A DNA stretch of 64,000 nt from Sacculina carcini. Lineage: Eukaryota > Arthropoda > Thecostraca > Sacculinidae. The notes under the pieces were generated by a model that was not told the origin of the DNA, did not search any database, and saw only the letters and a program-made list of their open reading frames with translations. A program made the translations under genes and the position numbers. Where the stretch lies: NCBI GenBank assembly GCA_916048095.2, contig OU696591.1, positions 3,568,568 through 3,632,567 on the forward strand. The letters are read 5' to 3'. The stretch's first letter is position 1, and every line of letters starts with the position of its first letter. Positions 50,135 to 62,818 of this stretch are shown piece by piece.

Positions 50135-50836
50135 TTTTCTTTATTTTCTTTATTTTCTTTATTTTCTTTATTTTCTTTATTTTCTTTATTTTCTTTATTT
50201 TCTTTATTTTATTTATTTTCTTTATTTTCTTTATTTTCTTTATTTTCTTTATTTTCTTTATTTTCTTTATTTTCTTTATTTTCTATATTTTCTTTATTTT
50301 CTTTATTTTCTTTATTTTCTTTATTTTCTTTATTTTCTTTATTTTATTTATTTTATTTATTTTATTTATTTTATTTATTTTATTTATTTTATTTATTTTA
50401 TTTATTTTATTTATTTTATTTATTTTCTTTATTTTCTTTATTTTCTTTATTTTCTTTATTTTCTTTATTTTCTTTATTTTCTTCATTTTCTTTATTTTCT
50501 TTATTTTCTTTATTTTCTTTATTTTCTTTATTTTCTTTATTTTCTTTATTTTCTCTATTTTCTCTATTTTCTTTATTTTATTTATTTTCTTTATTTTATT
50601 TATTTTATTTATTTTCTTTATTTTATTTATTTTATTTATTTTATTTATTTTATTTATTTTATTTATTTTCTTTATTTTATTTATTTTCTTCATTTTATTT
50701 ATTTCATTTATTTTCTTTATTTTCTTTATTTTCTTTATTTTCTTTATTTTCTTTATTTTCTTTATTTTCTTTATTTTCTTTATTTTCTTTATTTTCTTTA
50801 TTTTCTTTATTTTCTTTATTTTATTTATTTTATTTA
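50135..50836. repeat. Minisatellite block T42
   Basis: 702 bp, 78 units. Confidence 0.99.
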
Positions 50837-51755
50837 ATTCATCCAATTTATTTCGATTATTTGTGTGTAGAGTTTAGTGTTGAGTGAAGAAAGTTATTAC
50901 CTGGCTGGGATTCGAACCGAGGTCCTCGGGGTTCGAGCAGAGTCTTACGCGGTTCGGCCATTGTAGATGTTCAAGAGAGATGGTTTATATGTGGTATATA
51001 TAGTGCGCAAGCACGAGTGTACAATTAATATATAGAATTGTGAGATACTTGTGGCGCACATGATACAATTGTGGCGCACGTATTAGATATATTAATGTTT
51101 ATTATATTTGGTTATGCTAACTAAATTAATTTAGAGTTGTGAGACAAATGCACATGATACAATTGTGGCGCGCGTATTTGGTATATTAATGTTTATTATA
51201 TTATGTTATGCTAATTAAATAAATTTAGATAATTGTGAAACACTTGTGACGCACATGATACAATTGTGGCGCGCGTATTAGGTATATTAATGTTTTTTAA
51301 ATTAGTTTGAGAATTAAATTAATTCATAGAATTGTGAGACACTTGTGGCGCACATGATACAATTGTGGCGCACGTATTTCGTATATTAATGTTTATTATA
51401 TTAGGTTATGATAATTAGTTGTGTTAAGACAAGTTGATTTAAAAATATAATGAAATTAAATTGAAAAATATTTATCAAGTGTGTTTAAACGGGTGAATAG
51501 ACGGTGGATGGTAGAAGATGTCTATAACAATGATTTGTTCAAACTGCGCATGCGCAGACGTCAGCGCGGTATCACGTACGCGGTGCGTGATTGTGCACCA
51601 TCCAAGGTTACCTTGAGATGGCGCCAGACTGGCGGGGAATGTGTTTGATGTACTGCGCATGCGCAGACGTCAGCGCGGTATCATGGTGTGTGCATTGCAT
51701 CAGCCAAGGTGACCTTGAATGCAGTGCTGAGTCAGCACTGCTGACGTCATCTATA
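50837..51755. repeat. Long spacer L22
   Basis: tRNA-like element 50900-50967; GC module 51544-51749. Private G-to-T at 51230. Confidence 0.97.
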
Positions 51756-52592
51756 TTTTCTTTATTTTCTTTATTTTCTTTATTTTCTTTATTTTCTTTA
51801 TTTTCATTATTTTCTTTATTTTCTTTATTTTCTTTATTTTCTTTATTTTCTTTATTTTCTTTATTTTCTTTATTTTCTTTATTTTCTTTATTTTCTTTAT
51901 TTTCTTTATTTTCTTTATTTTCTTTATTTTATTTATTTTCTTTATTTTCTTTATTTTCTCTATTTTCTTTATTTTCTTTATTTTCTTTATTTTCTTTATT
52001 TTCTTTATTTTCTTTATTTTCTTTATTTTCTTTATTTTCTTTATTTTCTTTATTTTCTTTATTTTCTTTATTTTCTTTATTTTCTCTATTTTCTCTATTT
52101 TCTTTATTTTCTTTATTTTATTTATTTTCTTTATTTTATTTATTTTATTTATTTTATTTATTTTATTTATTTTCTTTATTTTCTTTATTTTCTTTATTTT
52201 CTTTATTTTCTTTATTTTCTTTATTTTCTTTATTTTCTTTATTTTCTTTATTTTCTTTATTTTCTTTATTTTCTTTATTTTCTTTATTTTATTTATTTTC
52301 TTTATTTTCTATATTTTCTTTATATTCTTTATTTTATTTATTTTCTTTATTTTATATATTTTCTTCATTTTATATATTTTCTTCATTTTATTTATTTTAT
52401 TTATTTTATTTATTTTCTTTATATTCTTTATTTTATTTATTTTCTTTATTTTCTTTATTTTCTTTATTTTCTTTATTTTCTTTATTTTCTTTATTTTCTT
52501 TATTTTCTTTATTTTCTTTATTTTCTTTATTTTCTTTATTTTCTTTATTTTCTTTATTTTCTTTATTTTCTTTATTTTATTTATTTTATTTA
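51756..52592. repeat. Minisatellite block T43
   Basis: 837 bp, 93 units, with TTTTATATA and TTTTCTTCA pairs near 52345-52385. Confidence 0.99.
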
Positions 52593-52778
52593 ATTCATCC
52601 AATTTATTTCGATTATTTGTGTGTAGAGTTTAGTGTTGAGTGAAGAAAGTTATTACCTGGCTGGGATTCGAACCGAGGTCCTCGGGGTTCGAGCAGAGTC
52701 TTACGCGGTCCGGCCATTGTAGATGTTCAAGAGAGATGGTTTATATGTGGTATATATAGTGCGCAAGCACGAGTGTTA
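52593..52778. repeat. Short spacer S22
   Basis: tRNA-like element 52656-52723, C variant. Confidence 0.96.
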
Positions 52779-53462
52779 TTTTCTTTATTTTCTTTATTTT
52801 CTTTATTTTCTTTATTTTCTTTATTTTCTTTATTTTCTTTATTTTCTTTATTTTCTTTATTTTCTTTATTTTCTTTATTTTCTTTATTTTATTTATTTTC
52901 TTTATTTTCTTTATTTTATTTATTTTCTTTATTTTCTTTATTTTCTTTATTTTCTTTATTTTCTTTATTTTCTTTATTTTCTTTATTTTCTTTATTTTCT
53001 TTATTTTCTTTATTTTCTTTATTTTCTTTATTTTCTTTATTTTCTTTATTTTCTTTATTTTCTTTATTTTCTTTATTTTATTTATTTTATTTATTTTATT
53101 TATTTTATTTATTTTATTTATTTTATTTATTTTCTTTATTTTCTTTATTTTCTTTATTTTCTTTATTTTCTTTATTTTCTTTATTTTATTTATTTTATTT
53201 ATTTTCTTTATTTTCTTTATTTTCTTTATTTTCTTTATTTTCTTTATTTTCTTTATTTTCTTTATTTTATTTATTTTATTTATTTTCTTTATTTTCTTTA
53301 TTTTCTTTATTTTCTTTATTTTCTTTATTTTCTTTATTTTATTTATTTTATTTATTTTCTTCATTTTATTTATTTTATTTATTTTCTTTATTTTCATTAT
53401 TTTCTTTATTTTCTCTATTTTCTTTATTTTCTTTATTTTCTTTATTTTATTTATTTTATTTA
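52779..53462. repeat. Minisatellite block T44
   Basis: 684 bp, 76 units; paralogue of T46. Confidence 0.99.
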
Positions 53463-54381
53463 ATTCATCCAATTTATTTCGATTATTTGTGTGTAGAGTT
53501 TAGTGTTGAGTGAAGAAAGTTATTACCTGGCTGGGATTCGAACCGAGGTCCTCGGGGTTCGAGCAGAGTCTTACGCGGTTCGGCCATTGTAGATGTTCAA
53601 AAGAGATGGTTTATATGTGGTATATATAGTGCGCAAGCACGAGTGTACAATTAATATATAGAATTGTGAGATACTTGTGGCGCACATGATACAATTGTGG
53701 CGCACGTATTAGATATATTAATGTTTATTATATTTGGTTTTGCTAACTAAATTAATTTAGAGTTGTGAGACAAATGCACATGATACAATTGTGGCGCGCG
53801 TATTTGGTATATTAATGCTTATTATATTATGTTATGCTAATTAAATAAATTTAGAGAGTTGTGAAACACTTGTGACGCACATGATACAATTGTGGCGCGC
53901 GTATTAGGTATATTAATGTTTTTTAAATTAGTTTGAGAATTAAATTAATTCATAGAATTGTGAGACACTTGTGGCGCACATGATACAATTGTGGCGCACG
54001 TATTTCGTATATTAATGTTTATTATATTAGGTTATGATAATTAGTTGTGTTAAAACAAGTTGATTAAAAAATATAATGAAATTAATTTGAAAAATATTTA
54101 TCAAGTGTGTTTAAACGGGTGAATAGACGGTGGATGGTAGAAGATGTCTATAACAATGATTTGTTCAAACTGCGCATGCGCAGACGTCAGCGCGGTATCA
54201 CGTACGCGGTGCGTGATTGTGCACCATCCAAGGTTACCTTGAGATGGCGCCAGACTGACGGGGAATGTGTTTGATGTACTGCGCATGCGCAGACGTCAGC
54301 GCGGTATCATGGTGTGTGCATTGCATCAGCCAAGGTGACCTTGAATGCAGTGCTGAGTCAGCACTGCTGACGTCATCTATA
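53463..54381. repeat. Long spacer L23
   Basis: tRNA-like element 53526-53593; GC module 54170-54375. Shares with L24: TTCAAAAGAG (about 53596), GAGAGTTGTGAAAC in subrepeat 3, and G-to-A at 54258 in the GCCAGACTGGC dyad. Confidence 0.97.
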
Positions 54382-55120
54382 TTTTCTTTATTTTCTTTAT
54401 TTTCTTTATTTTCTTTATTTTCTTTATTTTCTTTATTTTCTTTATTTTCTTTATTTTCTTTATTTTCTTTATTTTCTTTATTTTCTTTATTTTCTTTATT
54501 TTCTTAATTTTCTTAATTTTCTTAATTTTCTTAATTTTCTTAATTTTCTTAATTTTCTTAATTTTCTTAATTTTCTTAATTTTCTTAATTTTCTTAATTT
54601 TCTTAATTTTCTTTATTTTCTTTATTTTCTTTATTTTCTTTATTTTATTTATTTTATTTATTTTCTTTATTTTCTTTATTTTCTTTATTTTCTTTATTTT
54701 CTTTATTTTCTTTATTTTCTTTATTTTCTTTATTTTCTTTATTTTCTTTATTTTCTTTATTTTCTTTATTTTCTTTATTTTCTTTATTTTCTTTATTTTC
54801 TTTATTTTCTCTATTTTCTCTATTTTCTTTATTTTCTTTATTTTATTTATTTTATTTTTTTTTATTTATTTTCTTTATATTCTTTATTTTATTTATTTTC
54901 TTTATTTTATTTATTTTCTTCATTTTATTTATTTTATTTATTTTATTTATTTTATTTATTTTATTTATTTTATTTATTTTATTTATTTTATTTATTTTCT
55001 TTATTTTCTTTATTTTCTTTATTTTCTTTATTTTATTTATTTTCTTCATTTTATTTATTTTCTTTATTTTCTTTATTTTCATTATTTTCTTTATTTTCTT
55101 TATTTTATTTATTTTATTTA
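54382..55120. repeat. Minisatellite block T45
   Basis: 739 bp: 82 units plus one base, with a TTTTTTTTT tract near 54855. Twelve TTTTCTTAA units at 54499-54606. Confidence 0.99.
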
Positions 55121-55306
55121 ATTCATCCAATTTATTTCGATTATTTGTGTGTAGAGTTTAGTGTTGAGTGAAGAAAGTTATTACCTGGCTGGGATTCGAA
55201 CCGAGGTCCTCGGGGTTCGAGCAGAGTCTTACGCGGTCCGGCCATTGTAGATGTTCAAGAGAGATGGTTTATATGTGGTATATATAGTGCGCAAGCACGA
55301 GTGTTA
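55121..55306. repeat. Short spacer S23
   Basis: tRNA-like element 55184-55251, C variant. Confidence 0.96.
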
Positions 55307-55945
55307 TTTTCTTTATTTTCTTTATTTTCTTTATTTTCTTTATTTTCTTTATTTTCTTTATTTTATTTATTTTCTTTATTTTCTTTATTTTATTTATTTT
55401 CTTTATTTTATTTATTTTCTTTATTTTCTTTATTTTCTTTATTTTCTTTATTTTCTTTATTTTCTTTATTTTCTTTATTTTCTTTATTTTCTTTATTTTC
55501 TTTATTTTCTTTATTTTCTTTATTTTCTTTATTTTCTTTATTTTCTTTATTTTCTTTATTTTCTTTATTTTCTTTATTTTATTTATTTTATTTATTTTAT
55601 TTATTTTATTTATTTTATTTATTTTATTTATTTTCTTTATTTTCTTTATTTTCTTTATTTTCTTTATTTTCTTTATTTTCTTTATTTTATTTATTTTATT
55701 TATTTTCTTTATTTTCTTTATTTTCTTTATTTTCTTTATTTTCTTTATTTTCTTTATTTTCTTTATTTTATTTATTTTATTTATTTTCTTTATTTTCTTT
55801 ATTTTCTTTATTTTCTTTATTTTATTTATTTTATTTATTTTCTTCATTTTATTTATTTTATTTATTTTCTTTATTTTCATTATTTTCTTTATTTTCTCTA
55901 TTTTCTTTATTTTCTTTATTTTCTTTATTTTATTTATTTTATTTA
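55307..55945. repeat. Minisatellite block T46
   Basis: 639 bp, 71 units. Confidence 0.99.
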
Positions 55946-56864
55946 ATTCATCCAATTTATTTCGATTATTTGTGTGTAGAGTTTAGTGTTGAGTGAAGAA
56001 AGTTATTACCTGGCTGGGATTCGAACCGAGGTCCTCGGGGTTCGAGCAGAGTCTTACGCGGTTCGGCCATTGTAGATGTTCAAAAGAGATGGTTTATATG
56101 TGGTATATATAGTGCGCAAGCACGAGTGTACAATTAATATATAGAATTGTGAGATACTTGTGGCGCACATGATACAATTGTGGCGCACGTATTAGATATA
56201 TTAATGTTTATTATATTTGGTTTTGCTAACTAAATTAATTTAGAGTTGTGAGACAAATGCACATGATACAATTGTGGCGCGCGTATTTGGTATATTAATG
56301 CTTATTATATTATGTTATGCTAATTAAATAAATTTAGAGAGTTGTGAAACACTTGTGACGCACATGATACAATTGTGGCGCGCGTATTAGGTATATTAAT
56401 GTTTTTTAAATTAGTTTGAGAATTAAATTAATTCATAGAATTGTGAGACACTTGTGGCGCACATGATACAATTGTGGCGCACGTATTTCGTATATTAATG
56501 TTTATTATATTAGGTTATGATAATTAGTTGTGTTAAAACAAGTTGATTAAAAAATATAATGAAATTAATTTGAAAAATATTTATCAAGTGTGTTTAAACG
56601 GGTGAATAGACGGTGGATGGTAGAAGATGTCTATAACAATGATTTGTTCAAACTGCGCATGCGCAGACGTCAGCGCGGTATCACGTACGCGGTGCGTGAT
56701 TGTGCACCATCCAAGGTTACCTTGAGATGGCGCCAGACTGACGGGGAATGTGTTTGATGTACTGCGCATGCGCAGACGTCAGCGCGGTATCATGGTGTGT
56801 GCATTGCATCAGCCAAGGTGACCTTGAATGCAGTGCTGAGTCAGCACTGCTGACGTCATCTATA
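55946..56864. repeat. Long spacer L24
   Basis: tRNA-like element 56009-56076; GC module 56653-56858. Near twin of L23, with the same G-to-A at 56741. Confidence 0.97.
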
Positions 56865-57594
56865 TTTTCTTTATTTTCTTTATTTTCTTTATTTTCTTTA
56901 TTTTCTTTATTTTCTTTATTTTCTTTATTTTCTTTATTTTCTTTATTTTCTTTATTTTCTTTATTTTCTTTATTTTCTTTATTTTCTTAATTTTCTTAAT
57001 TTTCTTAATTTTCTTAATTTTCTTAATTTTCTTAATTTTCTTAATTTTCTTAATTTTCTTAATTTTCTTAATTTTCTTAATTTTCTTAATTTTCTTAATT
57101 TTCTTTATTTTCTTTATTTTCTTTATTTTCTTTATTTTATTTATTTTATTTATTTTCTTTATTTTCTTTATTTTCTTTATTTTCTTTATTTTCTTTATTT
57201 TCTTTATTTTCTTTATTTTCTTTATTTTCTTTATTTTCTTTATTTTCTTTATTTTCTTTATTTTCTTTATTTTCTTTATTTTCTCTATTTTCTCTATTTT
57301 CTTTATTTTCTTTATTTTATTTATTTTATTTTTTTTTATTCATTTTCTTTATATTCTTTATTTTATTTATTTTCTTTATTTTATTTATTTTCTTCATTTT
57401 ATTTATTTTATTTATTTTATTTATTTTATTTATTTTATTTATTTTATTTATTTTATTTATTTTATTTATTTTCTTTATTTTCTTTATTTTCTTTATTTTC
57501 TTTATTTTATTTATTTTCTTCATTTTATTTATTTTCTTTATTTTCTTTATTTTCATTATTTTCTTTATTTTCTTTATTTTATTTATTTTATTTA
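56865..57594. repeat. Minisatellite block T47
   Basis: 730 bp: 81 units plus one base. Thirteen TTTTCTTAA units at 56982-57098; otherwise like T45. Confidence 0.99.
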
Positions 57595-57780
57595 ATTCAT
57601 CCAATTTATTTCGATTATTTGTGTGTAGAGTTTAGTGTTGAGTGAAGAAAGTTATTACCTGGCTGGGATTCGAACCGAGGTCCTCGGGGTTCGAGCAGAG
57701 TCTTACGCGGTCCGGCCATTGTAGATGTTCAAGAGAGATGGTTTATATGTGGTATATATAGTGCGCAAGCACGAGTGTTA
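57595..57780. repeat. Short spacer S24
   Basis: tRNA-like element 57658-57725, C variant. The last short spacer with the GAGTGT-TATTTTC join. Confidence 0.96.
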
Positions 57781-58338
57781 TTTTCTTTATTTTCTTTATT
57801 TTCTTTATTTTCTTTATTTTCTTTATTTTCTTTATTTTATTTATTTTCTTTATTTTCTTTATTTTCTTTATTTTCTTTATTTTCTTTATTTTCTTTATTT
57901 TCTTTATTTTCTTTATTTTCTTTATTTTCTTTATTTTCTTTATTTTCTTTATTTTCTTTATTTTCTTTATTTTCTTTATTTTATTTATTTTATTTATTTT
58001 ATTTATTTTCTTTATTTTCTTTATTTTCTTTATTTTCTTTATTTTCTTTATTTTCTTTATTTTCTTTATTTTCTTTATTTTCTTTATTTTCTTTATTTTC
58101 TTTATTTTCTTTATTTTCTTTATTTTCTTTATTTTCTTTATTTTCTCTATTTTATTTATTTTCTTTATTTTATTTATTTTATTTATTTTCTTTATTTTAT
58201 TTATTTTATTTATTTTCTTTATTTTATTTATTTTCTTTATTTTATTTATTTTCTTCATTTTATTTATTTCATTTATTTTCTTTATTTTCTTTATTTTCTT
58301 TATTTTCTTTATTTTCTTTATTTTATTTATTTTATTTA
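57781..58338. repeat. Minisatellite block T48
   Basis: 558 bp, 62 units. Confidence 0.99.
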
Positions 58339-59257
58339 ATTCATCCAATTTATTTCGATTATTTGTGTGTAGAGTTTAGTGTTGAGTGAAGAAAGTTATT
58401 ACCTGGCTGGGATTCGAACCGAGGTCCTCGGGGTTCGAGCAGAGTCTTACGCGGTTCGGCCATTGTAGATGTTCAAGAGAGATGGTTTATATGTGGTATA
58501 TATAGTGCGCAAGCACGAGTGTACAATTAATATATAGAATTGTGAGATACTTGTGGCGCACATGATACAATTGTGGCGCACGTATTAGATATATTAATGT
58601 TTATTATATTTGGTTATGCTAACTAAATTAATTTAGAGTTGTGAGACAAATGCACATGATACAATTGTGGCGCGCGTATTTGGTATATTAATGTTTATTA
58701 TATTATGTTATGCTAATTAAATAAATTTAGAGAATTGTGAAACACTTGTGACGCACATGATACAATTGTGGCGCGCGTATTAGGTATATTAATGTTTTTT
58801 AAATTAGTTTGAGAATTAAATTAATTCATAGAATTGTGAGACACTTGTGGCGCACATGATACAATTGTGGCGCACGTATTTCGTATATTAATGTTTATTA
58901 TATTAGGTTATGATAATTAGTTGTGTTAAGACAAGTTGATTAAAAAATATAATGAAATTAAATTGAAAAATATTTATCAAGTGTGTTTAAACGGGTGAAT
59001 AGACGGTGGATGGTAGAAGATGTCTATAACAATGATTTGTTCAAACTGCGCATGCGCAGACGTCAGCGCGGTATCACGTACGCGGTGCGTGATTGTGCAC
59101 CATCCAAGGTTACCTTGAGATGGCGCCAGACTGGCGGGGAATGTGTTTGATGTACTGCGCATGCGCAGACGTCAGCGCGGTATCATGGTGTGTGCATTGC
59201 ATCAGCCAAGGTGACCTTGAATGCAGTGCTGAGTCAGCACTGCTGACGTCATCTATA
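58339..59257. repeat. Long spacer L25
   Basis: tRNA-like element 58402-58469; GC module 59046-59251. Has GATTAAAAAAT (near 58938) as in L21, but not the other L21 markers. No short spacer before L26. Confidence 0.97.
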
Positions 59258-60264
59258 TTTTCTTTATTTTCTTTATTTTCTTTATTTTCTTTATTTTCTT
59301 TATTTTCTTTATTTTCTTTATTTTCTTTATTTTCTTTATTTTCTTTATTTTCTTTATTTTCTTTATTTTCTTTATTTTCTTTATTTTCTCTATTTTCTTT
59401 ATTTTCTTTATTTTCTTTATTTTCTTTATTTTCTTTATTTTCTTTATTTTCTTTATTTTCTTTATTTTCTTTATTTTCTTTATTTTCTTTATTTTCTTTA
59501 TTTTCTTTATTTTCTCTATTTTCTCTATTTTCTTTATTTTCTTTATTTTATTTATTTTCTTTATTTTATTTATTTTATTTATTTTATTTATTTTCTTTAT
59601 TTTCTTTATTTTATTTATTTTCTTTATTTTCTTTATTTTCTTTATTTTCTTTATTTTCTTTATTTTCTTTATTTTCTTTATTTTCTTTATTTTCTTTATT
59701 TTATTTATTTTCTATATTTTCTTTATTTTCTTTATATTCTTTATTTTATTTATTTTCTTTATTTTATTTATTTCTTCATTTTATTTATTTTATTTATTTT
59801 ATTTATTTTATTTATTTTCTTTATATTCTTTATTTTATTTATTTTCTTTATTTTATTTATTTTCTTCATTTTCTTCATTTTCTTCATTTTATTTATTTTC
59901 TTTATTTTCTTTATTTTCTTTATTTTCTTTATTTTCTTTATTTTCTTTATTTTCTTTATTTTCTTTATTTTCTTTATTTTCTTTATTTTCTTTATTTTCT
60001 TTATTTTCTTTATTTTCTTTATTTTCTTTATTTTCTTTATTTTCTTTATTTTCTTTATTTTCTTTATTTTCTTTATTTTCTTTATTTTCTTTATTTTATT
60101 TATTTTATTTATTTTATTTATTTTATTTATTTTATTTATTTTATTTATTTTCTTTATTTTATTTATTTTCTTTATTTTCTTTATTTTATTTATTTTCTTT
60201 ATTTTCTTTATTTTCTTTATTTTCTTTATTTTCTTTATTTTCTTTATTTTCTTTATTTTATTTA
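59258..60264. repeat. Minisatellite block T49
   Basis: 1007 bp: 112 units minus one base, from an 8-bp TTTCTTCA unit near 59770. Confidence 0.99.
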
Positions 60265-61183
60265 ATTCATCCAATTTATTTCGATTATTTGTGTGTAGAG
60301 TTTAGTGTTGAGTGAAGAAAGTTATTACCTGGCTGGGATTCGAACCGAGGTCCTCGGGGTTCGAGCAGAGTCTTACGCGGTTCGGCCATTGTAGATGTTC
60401 AAGAGAGATGGTTTATATGTGGTATATATAGTGCGCAAGCACGAGTGTACAATTAATATATAGAATTGTGAGATACTTGTGGCGCACATGATACAATTGT
60501 GGCGCACGTATTAGATATATTAATGTTTATTATATTTGGTTATGCTAACTAAATTAATTTAGAGTTGTGAGACAAATGCACATGATACAATTGTGGCGCG
60601 CGTATTTGGTATATTAATGTTTATTATATTATGTTATGCTAATTAAATAAATTTAGAGAATTGTGAAACACTTGTGACGCACATGATACAATTGTGGCGC
60701 GCGTATTAGGTATATTAATGTTTTTTAAATTAGTTTGAGAATTAAATTAATTCATAGAATTGTGAGACACTTGTGGCGCACATGATACAATTGTGGCGCA
60801 CGTATTTCGTATATTAATGTTTATTATATTAGGTTATGATAATTAGTTGTGTTAAGACAAGTTGATTTAAAAATATAATGAAATTAAATTGAAAAATATT
60901 TATCAAGTGTGTTTAAACGGGTGAATAGACGGTGGATGGTAGAAGATGTCTATAACAATGATTTGTTCAAACTGCGCATGCGCAGACGTCAGCGCGGTAT
61001 CACGTACGCGGTGCGTGATTGTGCACCATCCAAGGTTACCTTGAGATGGCGCCAGACTGGCGGGGAATGTGTTTGATGTACTGCGCATGCGCAGACGTCA
61101 GCGCGGTATCATGGTGTGTGCATTGCATCAGCCAAGGTGACCTTGAATGCAGTGCTGAGTCAGCACTGCTGACGTCATCTATA
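60265..61183. repeat. Long spacer L26 (last long spacer)
   Basis: tRNA-like element 60328-60395; GC module 60972-61177. To its right only short spacers follow. Confidence 0.97.
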
Positions 61184-61948
61184 TTTTCTTTATTTTCTTT
61201 ATTTTCTTTATTTTCTTTATTTTCTTTATTTTCTTTATTTTCTTTATTTTCTTTATTTTCTTTATTTTCTTTATTTTCTTTATTTTCTTTATTTTCTTTA
61301 TTTTCTTTATTTTCTTTATTTTCTTTATTTTCTTTATTTTCTTTATTTTCTTTATTTTCTTTATTTTCTTTATTTTCTTTATTTTCTTTATTTTCTTTAT
61401 TTTCTTTATTTTCTTTATTTTCTTTATTTTCTTTATTTTATTTATTTTATTTATTTTATTTATTTTATTTATTTTCTTTATTTTCTTTATTTTCTTTATT
61501 TTCTTTATTTTCTTTATTTTCTTTATTTTCTTTATTTTCTTTATTTTCTTTATTTTCTTTATTTTCTTCATTTTCTTCATTTTCTTTATTTTCTTTATTT
61601 TCTTTATTTTCTTTATTTTCTTTATTTTCTTTATTTTCTTTATTTTCTTTATTTTCTTTATTTTCTTTATTTTCTTTATTTTCTTTATTTTCTTTATTTT
61701 CTTTATTTTCTTTATTTTCTTTATTTTCTTTATTTTCTTTATTTTCTTTATTTTCTTTATTTTCTGTATTTTCTGTATTTTCTTTATTTTCTTTATTTTC
61801 TTTATTTTCTTTATTTTCTTCATTTTCTTTATTTTCTTTATTTTCTTTATTTTCTTTATTTTCTTTATTTTCCTTATTTTCTTTATTTTCTTTATTTTCT
61901 TTATTTTCTTTATTTTGTTTATTTTCTTTATTTTCTTTATTTTATTTA
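61184..61948. repeat. Minisatellite block T50
   Basis: 765 bp, 85 units. Two TTTTCTGTA near 61760-61780 and one TTTTCCTTA near 61868, a pattern repeated in T51. Confidence 0.99.
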
Positions 61949-62140
61949 ATTCATCCAATTTATTTCGATTATTTGTGTGTAGAGTTTAGTGTTGAGTGAA
62001 GAGAGTTATTACCTGGCTGGGATTCGAACCGAGGTCCTCGGGGTTCGAGCAGAGTCTTACGCGGTCCGGCCATTGTAGATGTTCAAGAGAGATGGTTTAT
62101 ATGTGGTATATATAGTGCGCAAGCACGAGTGTACAATTAA
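61949..62140. repeat. Short spacer S25 (second junction class)
   Basis: 192 bp. tRNA-like element 62012-62079, C variant. Continues eight bases further than S1-S24 (ACAATTAA) before TTTTC. A-to-G at 62003, shared with S26. Confidence 0.96.
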
Positions 62141-62626
62141 TTTTCTTCATTTTCTTTATTTTCTTTATTTTCTTTATTTTCTTTATTTTCTTTATTTTCT
62201 TTATTTTCTTTATTTTCTTTATTTTCTTTATTTTCTTTATTTTCTTTATTTTCTTTATTTTCTTCATTTTCTTCATTTTCTTCATTTTCTTTATTTTCTT
62301 TATTTTCTTTATTTTCTTTATTTTCTTTATTTTCTTTATTTTCTTTATTTTCTTTATTTTCTTTATTTTCTTTATTTTCTTTATTTTCTTTATTTTCTTT
62401 ATTTTCTTTATTTTCTTTATTTTCTTTATTTTCTTTATTTTCTGTATTTTCTGTATTTTCTTTATTTTCTTTATTTTCTTTATTTTCTTTATTTTCTTTA
62501 TTTTCTTTATTTTCTTTATTTTCCTTATTTTCTTTATTTTCTTTATTTTCTTTATTTTCTTTATTTTCTTTATTTTCTTTATTTTCTTTATTTTCTTTAT
62601 TTTCTTTATTTTCTTTATTTTATTTA
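62141..62626. repeat. Minisatellite block T51
   Basis: 486 bp, 54 units, with the TTTTCTGTA pair near 62440-62460. Confidence 0.99.
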
Positions 62627-62818
62627 ATTCATCCAATTTATTTCGATTATTTGTGTGTAGAGTTTAGTGTTGAGTGAAGAGAGTTATTACCTGGCTGGGA
62701 TTCGAACCGAGGTCCTCGGGGTTCGAGCAGAGTCTTACGCGGTCCGGCCATTGTAGATGTTCAAGAGAGATGGTTTATATGTGGTATATATAGTGCGCAA
62801 GCACGAGTGTACAATTAA
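62627..62818. repeat. Short spacer S26 (second junction class)
   Basis: 192 bp. tRNA-like element 62690-62757, C variant; A-to-G at 62681. Confidence 0.96.
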
